A stretch of 64,000 bases of DNA. It comes from Candidatus Skiveiella danica. GTDB taxonomy: Bacteria > Pseudomonadota > Gammaproteobacteria > Burkholderiales > Burkholderiaceae_C. The notes beneath the pieces are model-generated. The model ran no database searches. It saw only the letters and a program-made list of their open reading frames with translations, and was not told the DNA's origin. Position 1 is the first letter of the stretch, and each line of letters opens with the position of its first letter. The position numbers and the translations under genes are program-made. Location of the stretch: contig JADKHE010000011.1 in assembly GCA_016721925.1 (NCBI GenBank), positions 620,001 through 684,000 of the forward strand. The letters are read 5' to 3'. Below, one piece after another: positions 23,642 to 31,983 of this stretch.

Positions 23642-26482
23642 ATGTCGATGCCCGATGTTGCGCCCCCCTCGCCGGTGTTTGCCAACAAGCGGCTGGCGCG
23701 CCAGCTGCGCCAGGCCCTGCGGGTGGACAGTCCTGAGGTGCTGCAGCGGTTGAATGCGTTGCTGGCGGCCAGTCCAGAGCCCGCGCTGGCGGAGCTGGCC
23801 GGCCGACTTCCGCGTTTGCTGGAGATCGTGGCCGACAGCTATGTCCAGTACGACCGCGATCTTGATTTGCGCACCCGCAGCCTGGAGCTGTCCTCGGAGG
23901 AGTTGCTCGGTGTCAATGAGCGGTTGCGGCAGGAAGGCCTCAGCCAGCAGCAGGTGCTCACTGCACTGCAGGAAGCCACACGCGAACTCATGGCCGATCT
24001 TGGCCTCAAGCCGCAGGCCGGGTCCAATCAGGATCTGCTGGCGCTGGCGCAGTTGACCCGGATCCTGATCGTGCAGCACAAGGCCGCGCAGGAGGAAGTT
24101 GCGCGCATGCAGGCCCGGCTCGTCAGCGCCATAGAGGCGCTGGACGTCGGCTTCTGCATGTACGACGCCGAAGATCGTCTGGTGATCTGCAATGAACGAT
24201 ACCGGACGATCTATGCCGGTGTGCGCGAGGCGCTCGTGCCCGGAACCCCTGCGAAGGACTTTCTTCGTGCCTTGTATCGCAGCTCCATCCAGGATATCGA
24301 GCGGGACCGGCCCGAGGACCAATGGGTCGAAACCCGCCAGGCCCGGCGGGCCCATGGGGGGGTGCGGGAGATCATGCTGGACGGACGCTGGTACCGGCTC
24401 GACGATACGCACACGGCCGAGGGGCTGACCGTCAGCCTTCGCACCGACATCACCGCCATCAAGCAGCTCAATCAGCGACTGACGCTGGCGCGCGACGCGG
24501 CCGAGGCAGCCAACCGCGCCAAGAGCACTTTCCTGGCCAACATGAGCCATGAAATCCGCACGCCCCTCAACGGCATCGTCGGCATGACCGCGCTGGCGCT
24601 CGATACCCCGCTGGATCCGGAGCAGGGTGAGTACCTCCAGATCGTGAAGTCGTCGGCCGACGCCTTGCTGGTCATCGTCAACGACATCCTGGATTTCTCC
24701 AAGATGGAGGCGGGAATGATGGCCATCGAGCGCGTTGCGTTCTCGCTTCAGGGGCTGATCGCTGACTGTCTCAAGCCGCTCGCGGTGCGCGCCTTCGACA
24801 AGCAACTGGAACTGCTGGTCCGCATTGCACCGGATGTGCCGGATGCTCTGGTCGGCGATCCGGGTCGTTTGCGTCAGATTCTCACCAATCTGGTGGGCAA
24901 CGCCATCAAGTTCACCGAGCAGGGAGAAGTCTGTGTGGAGGTGTCCCTGAACGGCGCGGTGCAGGGGCTGAATCTGACGCTGGATATCCAGGTTCGCGAT
25001 ACCGGCATCGGCATCGCTTTGGAACAGCAGGCAGAGGTGTTCGATGCCTTCTCCCAGGCGGACGCTACGGTCACCCGCCGCTTTGGGGGCACCGGGCTCG
25101 GCCTGGCGATTGCGCGCGGCCTGGCGCACCTGATGGGGGGACAGATCGCCATGACGAGCGAGGTCGGCCAAGGCAGCCGCTTCGTCCTGACCGTGCCGAT
25201 GACTCTGCAGACCGTGCGCCCTTCGGCCCCGCCGTCGCTCGGGCAGGCCTTGACAGGGCTGCGCGTCCTGGTGGCCGATGACAATGCCACCCAGCGCGAC
25301 TGGATCGCGCAGTTGCTCGGCACCTGGGGCGTCGACGTTGCCTTGGCTGACAGCGGACACCGCGCGCTGGGACTGCTGAACAGCACGGCGCGACCCTTTG
25401 ATGCCGTGGTGATGGATGCGCGAATGCCCGACCTTTCGGGCTTCGCGGTCCTGCAGTCGTTGCCGGCGTCAGAGGCGTTGTTGCGCCGCACGCTCATGCT
25501 GCTGCCGGCGAACGAGTGGCACAGCGGTGTCGCGCGTTGCAGCGAACTCGGCGTCAGCGCCTATTTGGTCAAGCCGGTTTCACCTTCGGACCTGCTGGAT
25601 GCGCTGCAGAAGGTCCTGGCTGCGGCCAGCGATGGCGAACCTGGCCATTCCAGCGCTGTCTGCCTAACGCCTTTTCCTGTTCATGCTCATGCGCTGGACA
25701 TCCTTCTGGTCGAGGACAACCCGGTCAACCAGAAGCTGGCCACGCGCGTCCTGGAACGGATGGGGCATCGGATCAGCCTGGCGATCGACGGTGCCGAGGC
25801 CGTGCGCATGACCGCTGAGCACTTGTATGAGATTGTGCTGATGGATGTGCAGATGCCGGTCATGGATGGACTGGACGCCACGCGCGCCATTCGCCAGCGC
25901 GAAATGCAGACCAAGCGGCACCAGAAGATCCTGGCCATGACGGCCAACGCCATGCGGGGTGATCGGGATCGCTGCCTGGAGGCCGGCATGGACGGCTATG
26001 TGAGCAAGCCCGTCGATCGCCAGGAGCTTGTCGCAGAGATCGAACGCGTCCTGGGCAGTGCGCTGCCCGTCATGGGTGACGGCGTTGATGCATCGCCAAT
26101 GGCGGACGAGGGTTTGCCGGATATCGACATGAACGACAGCCTGGAGCGGCTGGAGGGAGACCGCGAACTGCTGGCCGAACTGGCCGGCATGGTGATCGCA
26201 GAAATGCCCCAGCTGGTGACCGATATGCGGCGGGCCGTTGGTGCGCAGGACGCTGACACCTTGCGCCGGCGGGCCCATTCCTTGGTCGGCATGGCGGCCA
26301 CGCTGTCGGCCGTGGCGCTGGAAACGCTGGGCCGCCGGCTGGGGCCTGCTGCCGTTGCGGGCGACTGGGCGCAAGTTGACCAACTGGTTGAACGCGTGGC
26401 GGTGCGTGAGAAAGCCTTTGCTGCCCTGTTTCCCGTAGCGACAATCGCGTCAGACCCCCCATCGACCGAGGACACCCCATGA
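23642..26482 (+). CDS. Hybrid histidine kinase (PAS-HisKA-HATPase-REC-REC-HPt), NahK-like
   Basis: A 946-residue soluble kinase with no membrane segment. Order: helical N-terminal region (1-155) with coiled-coil character; PAS-like domain (~160-275, 'ALDVGFCMYDAEDRLVICNE'); HisKA with H303 in 'SHEIRTPLNG'; HATPase with 'NLVGNAIKFTEQG' and 'RRFGGTGLGLAI'; first receiver domain ('VLVADDNATQRDWI', Asp in 'VVMDARMPDLSG'); second receiver ('ILLVEDNPVNQKLA', Asp in 'VLMDVQMPVMDG'); C-terminal HPt with His in 'RRAHSLVGMA'. All phosphorelay residues look intact. It is paired with the FIST gene, as NahK is with NosP, so its input is probably the FIST protein. The downstream partner regulator is not in the window. 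Confidence 0.93.
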   Translation: MSMPDVAPPSPVFANKRLARQLRQALRVDSPEVLQRLNALLAASPEPALAELAGRLPRLLEIVADSYVQYDRDLDLRTRSLELSSEELLGVNERLRQEGLSQQQVLTALQEATRELMADLGLKPQAGSNQDLLALAQLTRILIVQHKAAQEEVARMQARLVSAIEALDVGFCMYDAEDRLVICNERYRTIYAGVREALVPGTPAKDFLRALYRSSIQDIERDRPEDQWVETRQARRAHGGVREIMLDGRWYRLDDTHTAEGLTVSLRTDITAIKQLNQRLTLARDAAEAANRAKSTFLANMSHEIRTPLNGIVGMTALALDTPLDPEQGEYLQIVKSSADALLVIVNDILDFSKMEAGMMAIERVAFSLQGLIADCLKPLAVRAFDKQLELLVRIAPDVPDALVGDPGRLRQILTNLVGNAIKFTEQGEVCVEVSLNGAVQGLNLTLDIQVRDTGIGIALEQQAEVFDAFSQADATVTRRFGGTGLGLAIARGLAHLMGGQIAMTSEVGQGSRFVLTVPMTLQTVRPSAPPSLGQALTGLRVLVADDNATQRDWIAQLLGTWGVDVALADSGHRALGLLNSTARPFDAVVMDARMPDLSGFAVLQSLPASEALLRRTLMLLPANEWHSGVARCSELGVSAYLVKPVSPSDLLDALQKVLAAASDGEPGHSSAVCLTPFPVHAHALDILLVEDNPVNQKLATRVLERMGHRISLAIDGAEAVRMTAEHLYEIVLMDVQMPVMDGLDATRAIRQREMQTKRHQKILAMTANAMRGDRDRCLEAGMDGYVSKPVDRQELVAEIERVLGSALPVMGDGVDASPMADEGLPDIDMNDSLERLEGDRELLAELAGMVIAEMPQLVTDMRRAVGAQDADTLRRRAHSLVGMAATLSAVALETLGRRLGPAAVAGDWAQVDQLVERVAVREKAFAALFPVATIASDPPSTEDTP

Positions 26483-26880
26483 GCACGGTATTCGAGAAAC
26501 TGCTGTCCGGAGAGTGGCCTTGCGCCAAGGTCTACGAGGACGATCGGATCTTTGCGTTCATGGACGCCGGCCAGGTCAACGACGGCCATGTCATCGTGGC
26601 CACGAAGCAGCCCTTTGAGACGCTGCTGGACATGGACGAAGACACCGCCGCAGCCTTGATGCGGGCGGCCTGGAAGATCGCCCGCGCGGTGCAGGCCGCT
26701 TTTGAGCCCGAGGGGATCACTGTGCTGCAGGCCAATCGCCCAGCCGGCTGGCAGACCGTGCCGCACGCGCACCTGCATGTGCTGCCGCGCTACGCGGGCG
26801 ACGGCGTGGACCTCACCTGGCCGCGCAAGGAGCCCGGCCTGGAGCGCCTGCGCGAACTGGCCGCGCGGATCCGGGTCTGA
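26479..26880 (+). CDS. HIT-family nucleotide-binding hydrolase
   Basis: A 133-residue protein with the histidine triad 'HAHLHVLPR' near residue 95, characteristic of HINT/HIT enzymes that hydrolyse AMP conjugates or Ap4A-type nucleotides. Its ATG overlaps the kinase stop (ATGA at 26479-26482), so it is translationally coupled to the kinase gene. Whether it takes part in the signalling pathway is unknown. The cellular substrate cannot be inferred. Confidence 0.92.
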   Translation: MSTVFEKLLSGEWPCAKVYEDDRIFAFMDAGQVNDGHVIVATKQPFETLLDMDEDTAAALMRAAWKIARAVQAAFEPEGITVLQANRPAGWQTVPHAHLHVLPRYAGDGVDLTWPRKEPGLERLRELAARIRV

Positions 26881-26901
26881 TTGCGGCGCTCGAGCCGCAG
26901 C

Positions 26902-28473
26902 TCAGTCCGCGGCCGCCAGCCGGTCGGTGCAGACGCGGTCCCAGGCGTCCTCGATCCAGTCGCACAGGATGGCGCGGGTCTCGCGCGGGTCGATGATGTC
27001 CAGGATGCCGAACTTCTCCGCCGTGCGGAAGGGCGAGGTCATGTTCAGGTAGAACGCCTCCAGTTCGGCGCGCTTGGCGGCGGGGTCGGGCGCGGTCTCG
27101 ATCTCGGCCTTGTGCGCGGCCATCACGCCGCCCTCGATCGGGATCGAGCCCCAGCGCGCCGACGGCCAGGCGTAGCGCAGGTTCAGCGCCTCGCCGTACT
27201 TGGGCGCGTGCAGCGCGCCGGCCATGCCGAAGCAGCGCCGGATCAGGATCGACACCCAGGGCGAGCGGCATTCGTTCAACGCCTCGCCCACGCGCGTGGC
27301 ACCCAGCAGCGTGCCGCCGAGCTCGGCTTCCAACCCGGTCTGGTTGCCCGGCTGGTCCACGAAGTTGACCACCGGCAGGCCAAACAGGCTGCACAGCTTG
27401 ACATGCCGCTCCATCTTGTAGGCGGCCTGGATGGTCATGGCGCCGCCCTGCACCTTGGGGTCGTTGGCGATCACGCCGACCGGGATGCCGTTCAGCCGCG
27501 CCAGCGCGGTGATGACCGAGCCGCCCTGCCAGCGCCCGATCTCGAACACGGAGTCCCGGTCCATGATGCTGGCCAGGATCTTGCGCGGGTCGTAAATCTT
27601 GCGGCGGTCACGCGGGATGGCGTCTTTCAGCCAGTCGTCGGCGCGGTCCGGGTCGTCGGTGGCCGGCAGCACCGGCGCGGTGTGGAACACGCTGCGCGGC
27701 AGGTAGCTCAGGAAGCGCTGCACCTGGGCCAGCGCGTCGGCCTCGTTCACCGCCTCGTTGTGCACCAGCGCGCTTTTGCGATGCACCAGATGCCCGCCCA
27801 GGGCGTTCTTGTCGATGGACTGGCCATAGGCCTGCAGCACCACATGGGGCCCCGCCGCCATCACCTGCGCCTGCTCGCGCACCATCACCGAAAAGTGCGA
27901 GGACAGCACCTTGATCGCGCCCTGTCCGGCGCAGGCGCCCAGCGCCACGCCGACCACCGGCACGGTTTTCAGCAGCTCATTGGCCGGCCAGCTCGGGTAC
28001 TCGGGGATCTTGGTGCCGCCGATCTGCATCAGCAGCTTGACGCTGCCGCCGGCCGAATCCACCAGGCGGATGATGGGCATGCGCAACTGGTGCGCCAGGC
28101 GTTCGATGTAGATCCACTTGTCGGCAATCGTGGCCTCGGACGAGCCGGCGCGGATCGTGAAGTCGTCCACGTGCAGCGCCACCTTGCGTCCCTGGATGCG
28201 GCCGGTGCCGACGATGGCGTTGGTCGGGTCGATGCGCTCGAAGGCACCGTCGCGGCTGTAGTGGCCCTTGCCGGCCAGGCTGCCGAGTTCACGGAAGCTG
28301 CCGTCATCCAGCAAGGCCGCGATGCGTTCGCGTGCATTGAGCCGGCCGCTGGCCTTGAACTTGGCCAGGGCTTCGGGGCCGCCCATGGCGCGGGCCTGGC
28401 TGCGGCGAAGTTGCAGTTCAGTGAGTTCAGGGGTCCAGTCGCCCGAAGGCTCGAAGGAGTGAGGCGTGCTCAT
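26902..28473 (-). CDS. Acyl-CoA carboxylase carboxyltransferase (beta) subunit
   Basis: A 523-residue biotin-dependent carboxyltransferase with the N- and C-terminal crotonase-like halves of the PccB/MccB family. Blocks are 'RLNARERIAALLDDGSF', 'GGSVKLLMQIGG', 'GQGAIKVLSSHFSVMV' and 'VNFVDQPGNQTGLEAELGG'. It moves CO2 from carboxybiotin to an acyl-CoA; the acyl chain is not predictable. It is the last gene of a five-gene minus-strand cluster that includes a separate biotin carrier but no biotin carboxylase. Its ATG overlaps the stop of the Bug protein gene. Confidence 0.9.
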   Translation of the reverse strand: MSTPHSFEPSGDWTPELTELQLRRSQARAMGGPEALAKFKASGRLNARERIAALLDDGSFRELGSLAGKGHYSRDGAFERIDPTNAIVGTGRIQGRKVALHVDDFTIRAGSSEATIADKWIYIERLAHQLRMPIIRLVDSAGGSVKLLMQIGGTKIPEYPSWPANELLKTVPVVGVALGACAGQGAIKVLSSHFSVMVREQAQVMAAGPHVVLQAYGQSIDKNALGGHLVHRKSALVHNEAVNEADALAQVQRFLSYLPRSVFHTAPVLPATDDPDRADDWLKDAIPRDRRKIYDPRKILASIMDRDSVFEIGRWQGGSVITALARLNGIPVGVIANDPKVQGGAMTIQAAYKMERHVKLCSLFGLPVVNFVDQPGNQTGLEAELGGTLLGATRVGEALNECRSPWVSILIRRCFGMAGALHAPKYGEALNLRYAWPSARWGSIPIEGGVMAAHKAEIETAPDPAAKRAELEAFYLNMTSPFRTAEKFGILDIIDPRETRAILCDWIEDAWDRVCTDRLAAAD

Positions 28474-29471
28474 TTCGCGTCCAGTCCCAGTTCGGCCACC
28501 AGCGCCTGGGTGGCCTTGAGTTCATCCTGCAGGTAGCGGTGCGAATCGACATAGCCCTTGAACATCGGCTTGTTGCCGGACTTCTCGACCAAGGCCATCC
28601 AGTCCTTTGACACCGCCACCTGCTTGAGCGCCTGTTCCCAGAAGCGGATCTGCTCCGCATCGACGCCCGGGGGCAGCAGCACGCCGTTGTAGCTCACGTA
28701 GTCGGCGGCGACACCCTGCTCGCGCCAGGTCAGCACGCCGGCCAGCGGTCCCGTACCGCGCTCCGCGGCTGCGCTGGCGATGATGCGCACCTTGCCGGCT
28801 TGCGCCATGGGCACGACGGTGGGGCCCGTGGCGGAGACGACATCCACATGGCCGCCGAGCAGCGCGCTCATCGAGTCGGCTGAGGAGCGGAACGGCACCA
28901 CCGTCAGCTTCGTGATGTCGATGCCGGCCACCTTCAGCGGTTTGGCAATGGCCAGGTGCGTGTTCAGGCCCTTCAGTGGCGCGACGGCGATCTTGACCGA
29001 GCCCGGATCGCGCCGGAGCGCGGCGAGCAGGTCCTTGGCGGTCTTGAAGGGCGAGTCGGTGCGCACGGCCACAAGTGTGGTCTCTTCGACCAGCATGGCC
29101 ACCGGCACGTATTCACGCATGTCGGCCTTCAGGATGCCGGTCACCTTTCCGGCCAGGCTACCGGTGTGGAAGGTGCCCAGGTTGTGAGCATTGCCGCGGC
29201 TGCGCTGCAGCTGCTGCAGCGCCAGCAGACCGCCGGCGCCGGGTTTGTTGTCGGCCACCACGGTCTGGCCGTTGACCAGGTTCAGCGTTTCCAACCCGGA
29301 CTTGATGCCACGCGCGTACAGGTCCACCGAACCGCCGGCGGCGACCCCGATGACATAGTTGATCGTCTGCGTCGGCTTCCAGCCCGGCTGGGCCCAGACA
29401 GCGCTCGGCAGGGCCAGCGTGCTGCCCAGCACGGCCAACGACTGACGGCGGTTGAGAGGGGTGTTTTTCAT
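28470..29471 (-). CDS. Bug/TctC-family tripartite tricarboxylate transporter binding protein
   Basis: Periplasmic solute-binding protein of 333 residues. I chose the ATG at 29471 because it has an AGGAG site and starts a signal sequence ('MKNTPLNRRQSLAVLGSTLA', cleavage after 'VWA') with a twin-Arg-like RRQSL motif. The Bug pattern 'INYVIGVAAGGSVDLYARGI' and 'VVADNKPGAGGLLALQQL' is clear. No TctA/TctB membrane partners are nearby, as is common for the many orphan Bug proteins of Burkholderiales. The cluster suggests a carboxylic acid that is then CoA-activated and carboxylated. Confidence 0.9.
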   Translation of the reverse strand: MKNTPLNRRQSLAVLGSTLALPSAVWAQPGWKPTQTINYVIGVAAGGSVDLYARGIKSGLETLNLVNGQTVVADNKPGAGGLLALQQLQRSRGNAHNLGTFHTGSLAGKVTGILKADMREYVPVAMLVEETTLVAVRTDSPFKTAKDLLAALRRDPGSVKIAVAPLKGLNTHLAIAKPLKVAGIDITKLTVVPFRSSADSMSALLGGHVDVVSATGPTVVPMAQAGKVRIIASAAAERGTGPLAGVLTWREQGVAADYVSYNGVLLPPGVDAEQIRFWEQALKQVAVSKDWMALVEKSGNKPMFKGYVDSHRYLQDELKATQALVAELGLDAK

Positions 29472-29509
29472 CGGTTTCTCCTGCGGGATTCGGATTGGAA
29501 TGGGGGCGG

Positions 29510-30754
29510 TCAATGCCCGACTGGCAGGCGCACGGCACCGGCGGCGGCCAGTTCGTCAATGCGTTCGGCGCCCAGCCCCAGTTCGTCGGTCAGAACGGTG
29601 CGGGTGTCGGCCCCGAGGTCGGGGCCGGTGTGGCGGATGCCACCCGGCGTGGCCGACAGGCGCGGTACCACGCCGGACTGCGTGGTGTGGCCCAGCACCG
29701 GATGCGGCACCTGGGGCAGCATGGCCCGGGAGCGGAAGTGCGGGTCGGCATAGATGTCGGCGATGGTGTAGACGCGGGTGGTCGGCACCTCGCCCTCGCG
29801 CAGCAATTCCTCCAGCGGCGCGGCATCGAAGCCGCGCGTCCACTCGCTGATGAGGGCGTCGATGGCCTTCATGTGCTCCGGCTTGCCGCGCGCCTGGATG
29901 GTCTCGAAGCGCGGGTCGGTCAGCAATTCGGGCTGCTGCATCACGGCCACCAGGCGGCGCCAGGTGGGCTGGCTGTTGGCCGCGATCAGCACCCAGCCGC
30001 CGTCGCGCGTGGGGTAGGAGCTGTTGGGCGCCATGGACGGCAGGTTCGCGCCTTCGCGCATCGGCACCTGCCCCAGCTTCTCGTAAGCGGGCACGACCGG
30101 CTCCATCTGGGTGAAGGCGGCCTCGTACAGCGCCACGTCCACCACCTGGCCTTTGCCCGTCTTCGTGCGGGCGTGGATGGCGGTGACCGCACCGAAGGCG
30201 GCGTAGACCGACGACAGGTAGTCGGTGGTGGCCAGCGCCACGCGGGCCGGGGGGCGGTCCGGGTCGCCGGTCATGTGGCGCACGCCGCCCACGGCCTCGC
30301 AGATCGCGCCGTAGCCGGGGCGCTCGGCATAGGGGCCGGTCTGGCCGTAGCCGCTGATGCGCACCATCACCAGGCCGGGGTTGCGCGCCGACAGCGCCTC
30401 ATAGCCCAGGCCCAGGCGCTCCATCACGCCGGGGCGGTTGTTTTCCACCAGGATGTCGGCGCGCTCGATCAGCTCGGCGGCCAGTTCGCGGCCCTGCGGC
30501 GTCTTGAGGTCCAGCGCGATGGATCGCTTGTTGCGCAGGATGGAGGCCGCGTACAGCGACACGTCGCCCACATGCCGGCCCATCTGGCGCACCGGGTCGC
30601 CCTCCGGGGGTTCGATCTTGATCACGTCGGCACCGAAATCGGCGAGAAGCCGCGTACAGGCGGGCCCGGCGATCGTGGTGCAGATCTCGATGACCTTCAG
30701 CCCGGCCAGCGGGCCGGTGCCGGCCGTGGCGGCAGTTGCGGGATGGTCGCTCAT
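29510..30754 (-). CDS. Family III CoA-transferase (CaiB/BaiF)
   Basis: A 414-residue enzyme that transfers CoA between carboxylic acids. Family blocks are 'LAGLKVIEICTTIAGPACTR', 'RLLADFGADVIKIEPPEGDP' and 'RNKRSIALDLKTPQGRELA'; the expected catalytic Asp is in 'ATTDYLSSVYAAFGAV'. Its start overlaps the stop of the GntR regulator (30751-30754), and the Bug gene follows after 38 bases. It probably activates the acid brought in or sensed by the Bug protein for the carboxylase encoded downstream. Confidence 0.92.
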   Translation of the reverse strand: MSDHPATAATAGTGPLAGLKVIEICTTIAGPACTRLLADFGADVIKIEPPEGDPVRQMGRHVGDVSLYAASILRNKRSIALDLKTPQGRELAAELIERADILVENNRPGVMERLGLGYEALSARNPGLVMVRISGYGQTGPYAERPGYGAICEAVGGVRHMTGDPDRPPARVALATTDYLSSVYAAFGAVTAIHARTKTGKGQVVDVALYEAAFTQMEPVVPAYEKLGQVPMREGANLPSMAPNSSYPTRDGGWVLIAANSQPTWRRLVAVMQQPELLTDPRFETIQARGKPEHMKAIDALISEWTRGFDAAPLEELLREGEVPTTRVYTIADIYADPHFRSRAMLPQVPHPVLGHTTQSGVVPRLSATPGGIRHTGPDLGADTRTVLTDELGLGAERIDELAAAGAVRLPVGH

Positions 30755-31500
30755 GGGCCTTCTCCTGGGGGTGTTGGTGTTTCAAGCTGCCGGATGGCCT
30801 CTTCGCCGGATTCGTCGATGCGCTGGCGTGTCAGGGCCACGGTGCGTTCGACATCGCCCTGCGCCAGGGCGACGGTGGCCTCGCGCCACAGGCGGGCCGA
30901 CTGCTGGCGGCGCGCCACCGTGGCCAGGCCCAGCTTGCTGTAGCGCAGCGTCTGCAGCGACAGCGCGGTCAGCATGCGCTGCAGCCGCTGGTTGCCGCAC
31001 TGGCGCGCGCACAGGATCAGCAGGCGGTAGGTGGTCTCGGCGTAGTCATGGCCAGCATCCGGGATCTCGGCCAGGGTTTCGAGTCGCGCCACACCGGCCT
31101 CCAGCATGGCCAGCAGTGCGGCGTTGGGCTGTGCGGCAATCTTGCGCACCACCATCTCGAACAGGCCGGCGCGAATCTCCAGCAGCTCGCGCAACTCGTC
31201 GGCGCTGAGTTCGGTGACGATGGCGCCGCGCCGGGGCAGCAGCGTGGCCAGCCCCTCGCGCTCCAGGATGCGCAGTGCGTCGCGGATCGGGCCGCGGCTG
31301 ACGCTGAACTCGTCGGCCAGTTCCTGCTCGCCGATGCGCGCGCCCGGCGCCATGGCCCCCGAGAGGATGCGGTCGCCCACCCGCGCGGCGATCTGCTCGG
31401 AGACGGTCAGCGTCGGATCGGTCTGGTCGGCAAACAGCCGGAAGGCCACGGCGCCTTCCCAGGGGCTGAACAGGTCGGGCGGAAGATCGCCGGGGTTCAT
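30751..31500 (-). CDS. GntR-family (FCD-type) transcriptional regulator
   Basis: A 249-residue regulator with an N-terminal winged helix ('GARIGEQELADEFSVSRGPI', 'RDALRILEREGLATLLPRRG') and an all-helical FCD ligand domain from residue ~110. The start at 31500 gives 'MNPGDLPPDLFSPWEG'; a longer frame overlaps the carrier gene. It is encoded within the cluster it probably controls, between the biotin carrier and the CoA-transferase. A perfect palindrome of FCD-operator type lies upstream of the first gene. The ligand is likely a carboxylic acid or its CoA ester. Confidence 0.9.
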   Translation of the reverse strand: MNPGDLPPDLFSPWEGAVAFRLFADQTDPTLTVSEQIAARVGDRILSGAMAPGARIGEQELADEFSVSRGPIRDALRILEREGLATLLPRRGAIVTELSADELRELLEIRAGLFEMVVRKIAAQPNAALLAMLEAGVARLETLAEIPDAGHDYAETTYRLLILCARQCGNQRLQRMLTALSLQTLRYSKLGLATVARRQQSARLWREATVALAQGDVERTVALTRQRIDESGEEAIRQLETPTPPGEGP

Positions 31501-31507
31501 GGCCGCC

Positions 31508-31720
31508 TCAGTCGAGATGGATGACGACCTGGTCGTCGGCCACCGGCTCGCCCTCGGCCACAAAAATCTCGGTGACCACGCCCGAGGCCGGCGCGCTGAT
31601 GGGAATTTCCATCTTCATGGACTCGACGATCACCAGCGTGTCGCCCTCGACCACGGCCTGGCCGACGGCCACTTCCACCTTCCAGACGCTGCCGGTGATT
31701 TCGGATCGAACTTTATGCAT
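31508..31720 (-). CDS. Stand-alone biotin carboxyl carrier protein
   Basis: A 70-residue biotinyl domain with the canonical 'VESMKMEIP' hairpin; Lys36 is the expected biotinylation site. It is about the size of a bare biotinyl domain, without the Pro/Ala linker of AccB, and resembles the small carrier proteins of some acyl-CoA carboxylases. It is first gene of the cluster and has a GGAG site a few bases before its ATG. It should serve the carboxyltransferase at the other end of the cluster. Confidence 0.9.
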   Translation of the reverse strand: MHKVRSEITGSVWKVEVAVGQAVVEGDTLVIVESMKMEIPISAPASGVVTEIFVAEGEPVADDQVVIHLD

Positions 31721-31749
31721 GACGGCTCCAAGAAATTGTCAATCATGAG

Positions 31750-31761
31750 ATTGTTAACAAT
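31750..31761. promoter_or_regulatory. Perfect palindrome ATTGTTAACAAT, candidate GntR operator
   Basis: This 12-base perfect palindrome lies 30 bases upstream of the carrier start. Its TTGT..ACAA arms resemble sites used by FCD-type GntR regulators, and one is encoded in this cluster. A binding role is inferred. Confidence 0.5.
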
Positions 31762-31840
31762 TTGACGGCCGTTTGGAACTAAGGAAAACGAGCATAGATC
31801 GACGAAAAATGAGCAAGGCCCGGCCGAGCTGCCCTGCAAG

Positions 31841-31906
31841 ACTTTAAAATTGATAGCTGCTAATGACCATTCCACGCCGGGAAGTCGCCAATTTGCGCCG
31901 AAAACT
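31841..31906 (+). repeat. Dispersed repeat copy 4, downstream of the desulfhydrase gene
   Basis: Core ATTGATAGCTGCTAATGACC followed by ATTCCACGCCGGG and an AT-rich end CAATTTG. It lies in the 263-base gap between the desulfhydrase stop and the biotin carrier start; the rest of that gap holds the palindrome and no gene. Confidence 0.85.
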
Positions 31907-31983
31907 GGCTGGGAGCCCCTTTTTCTGGCAGCCAGGCCGGCCTGCCGGGCTCACCCAGCCCCGAAGAGCTGGCTGGCGGGCGC

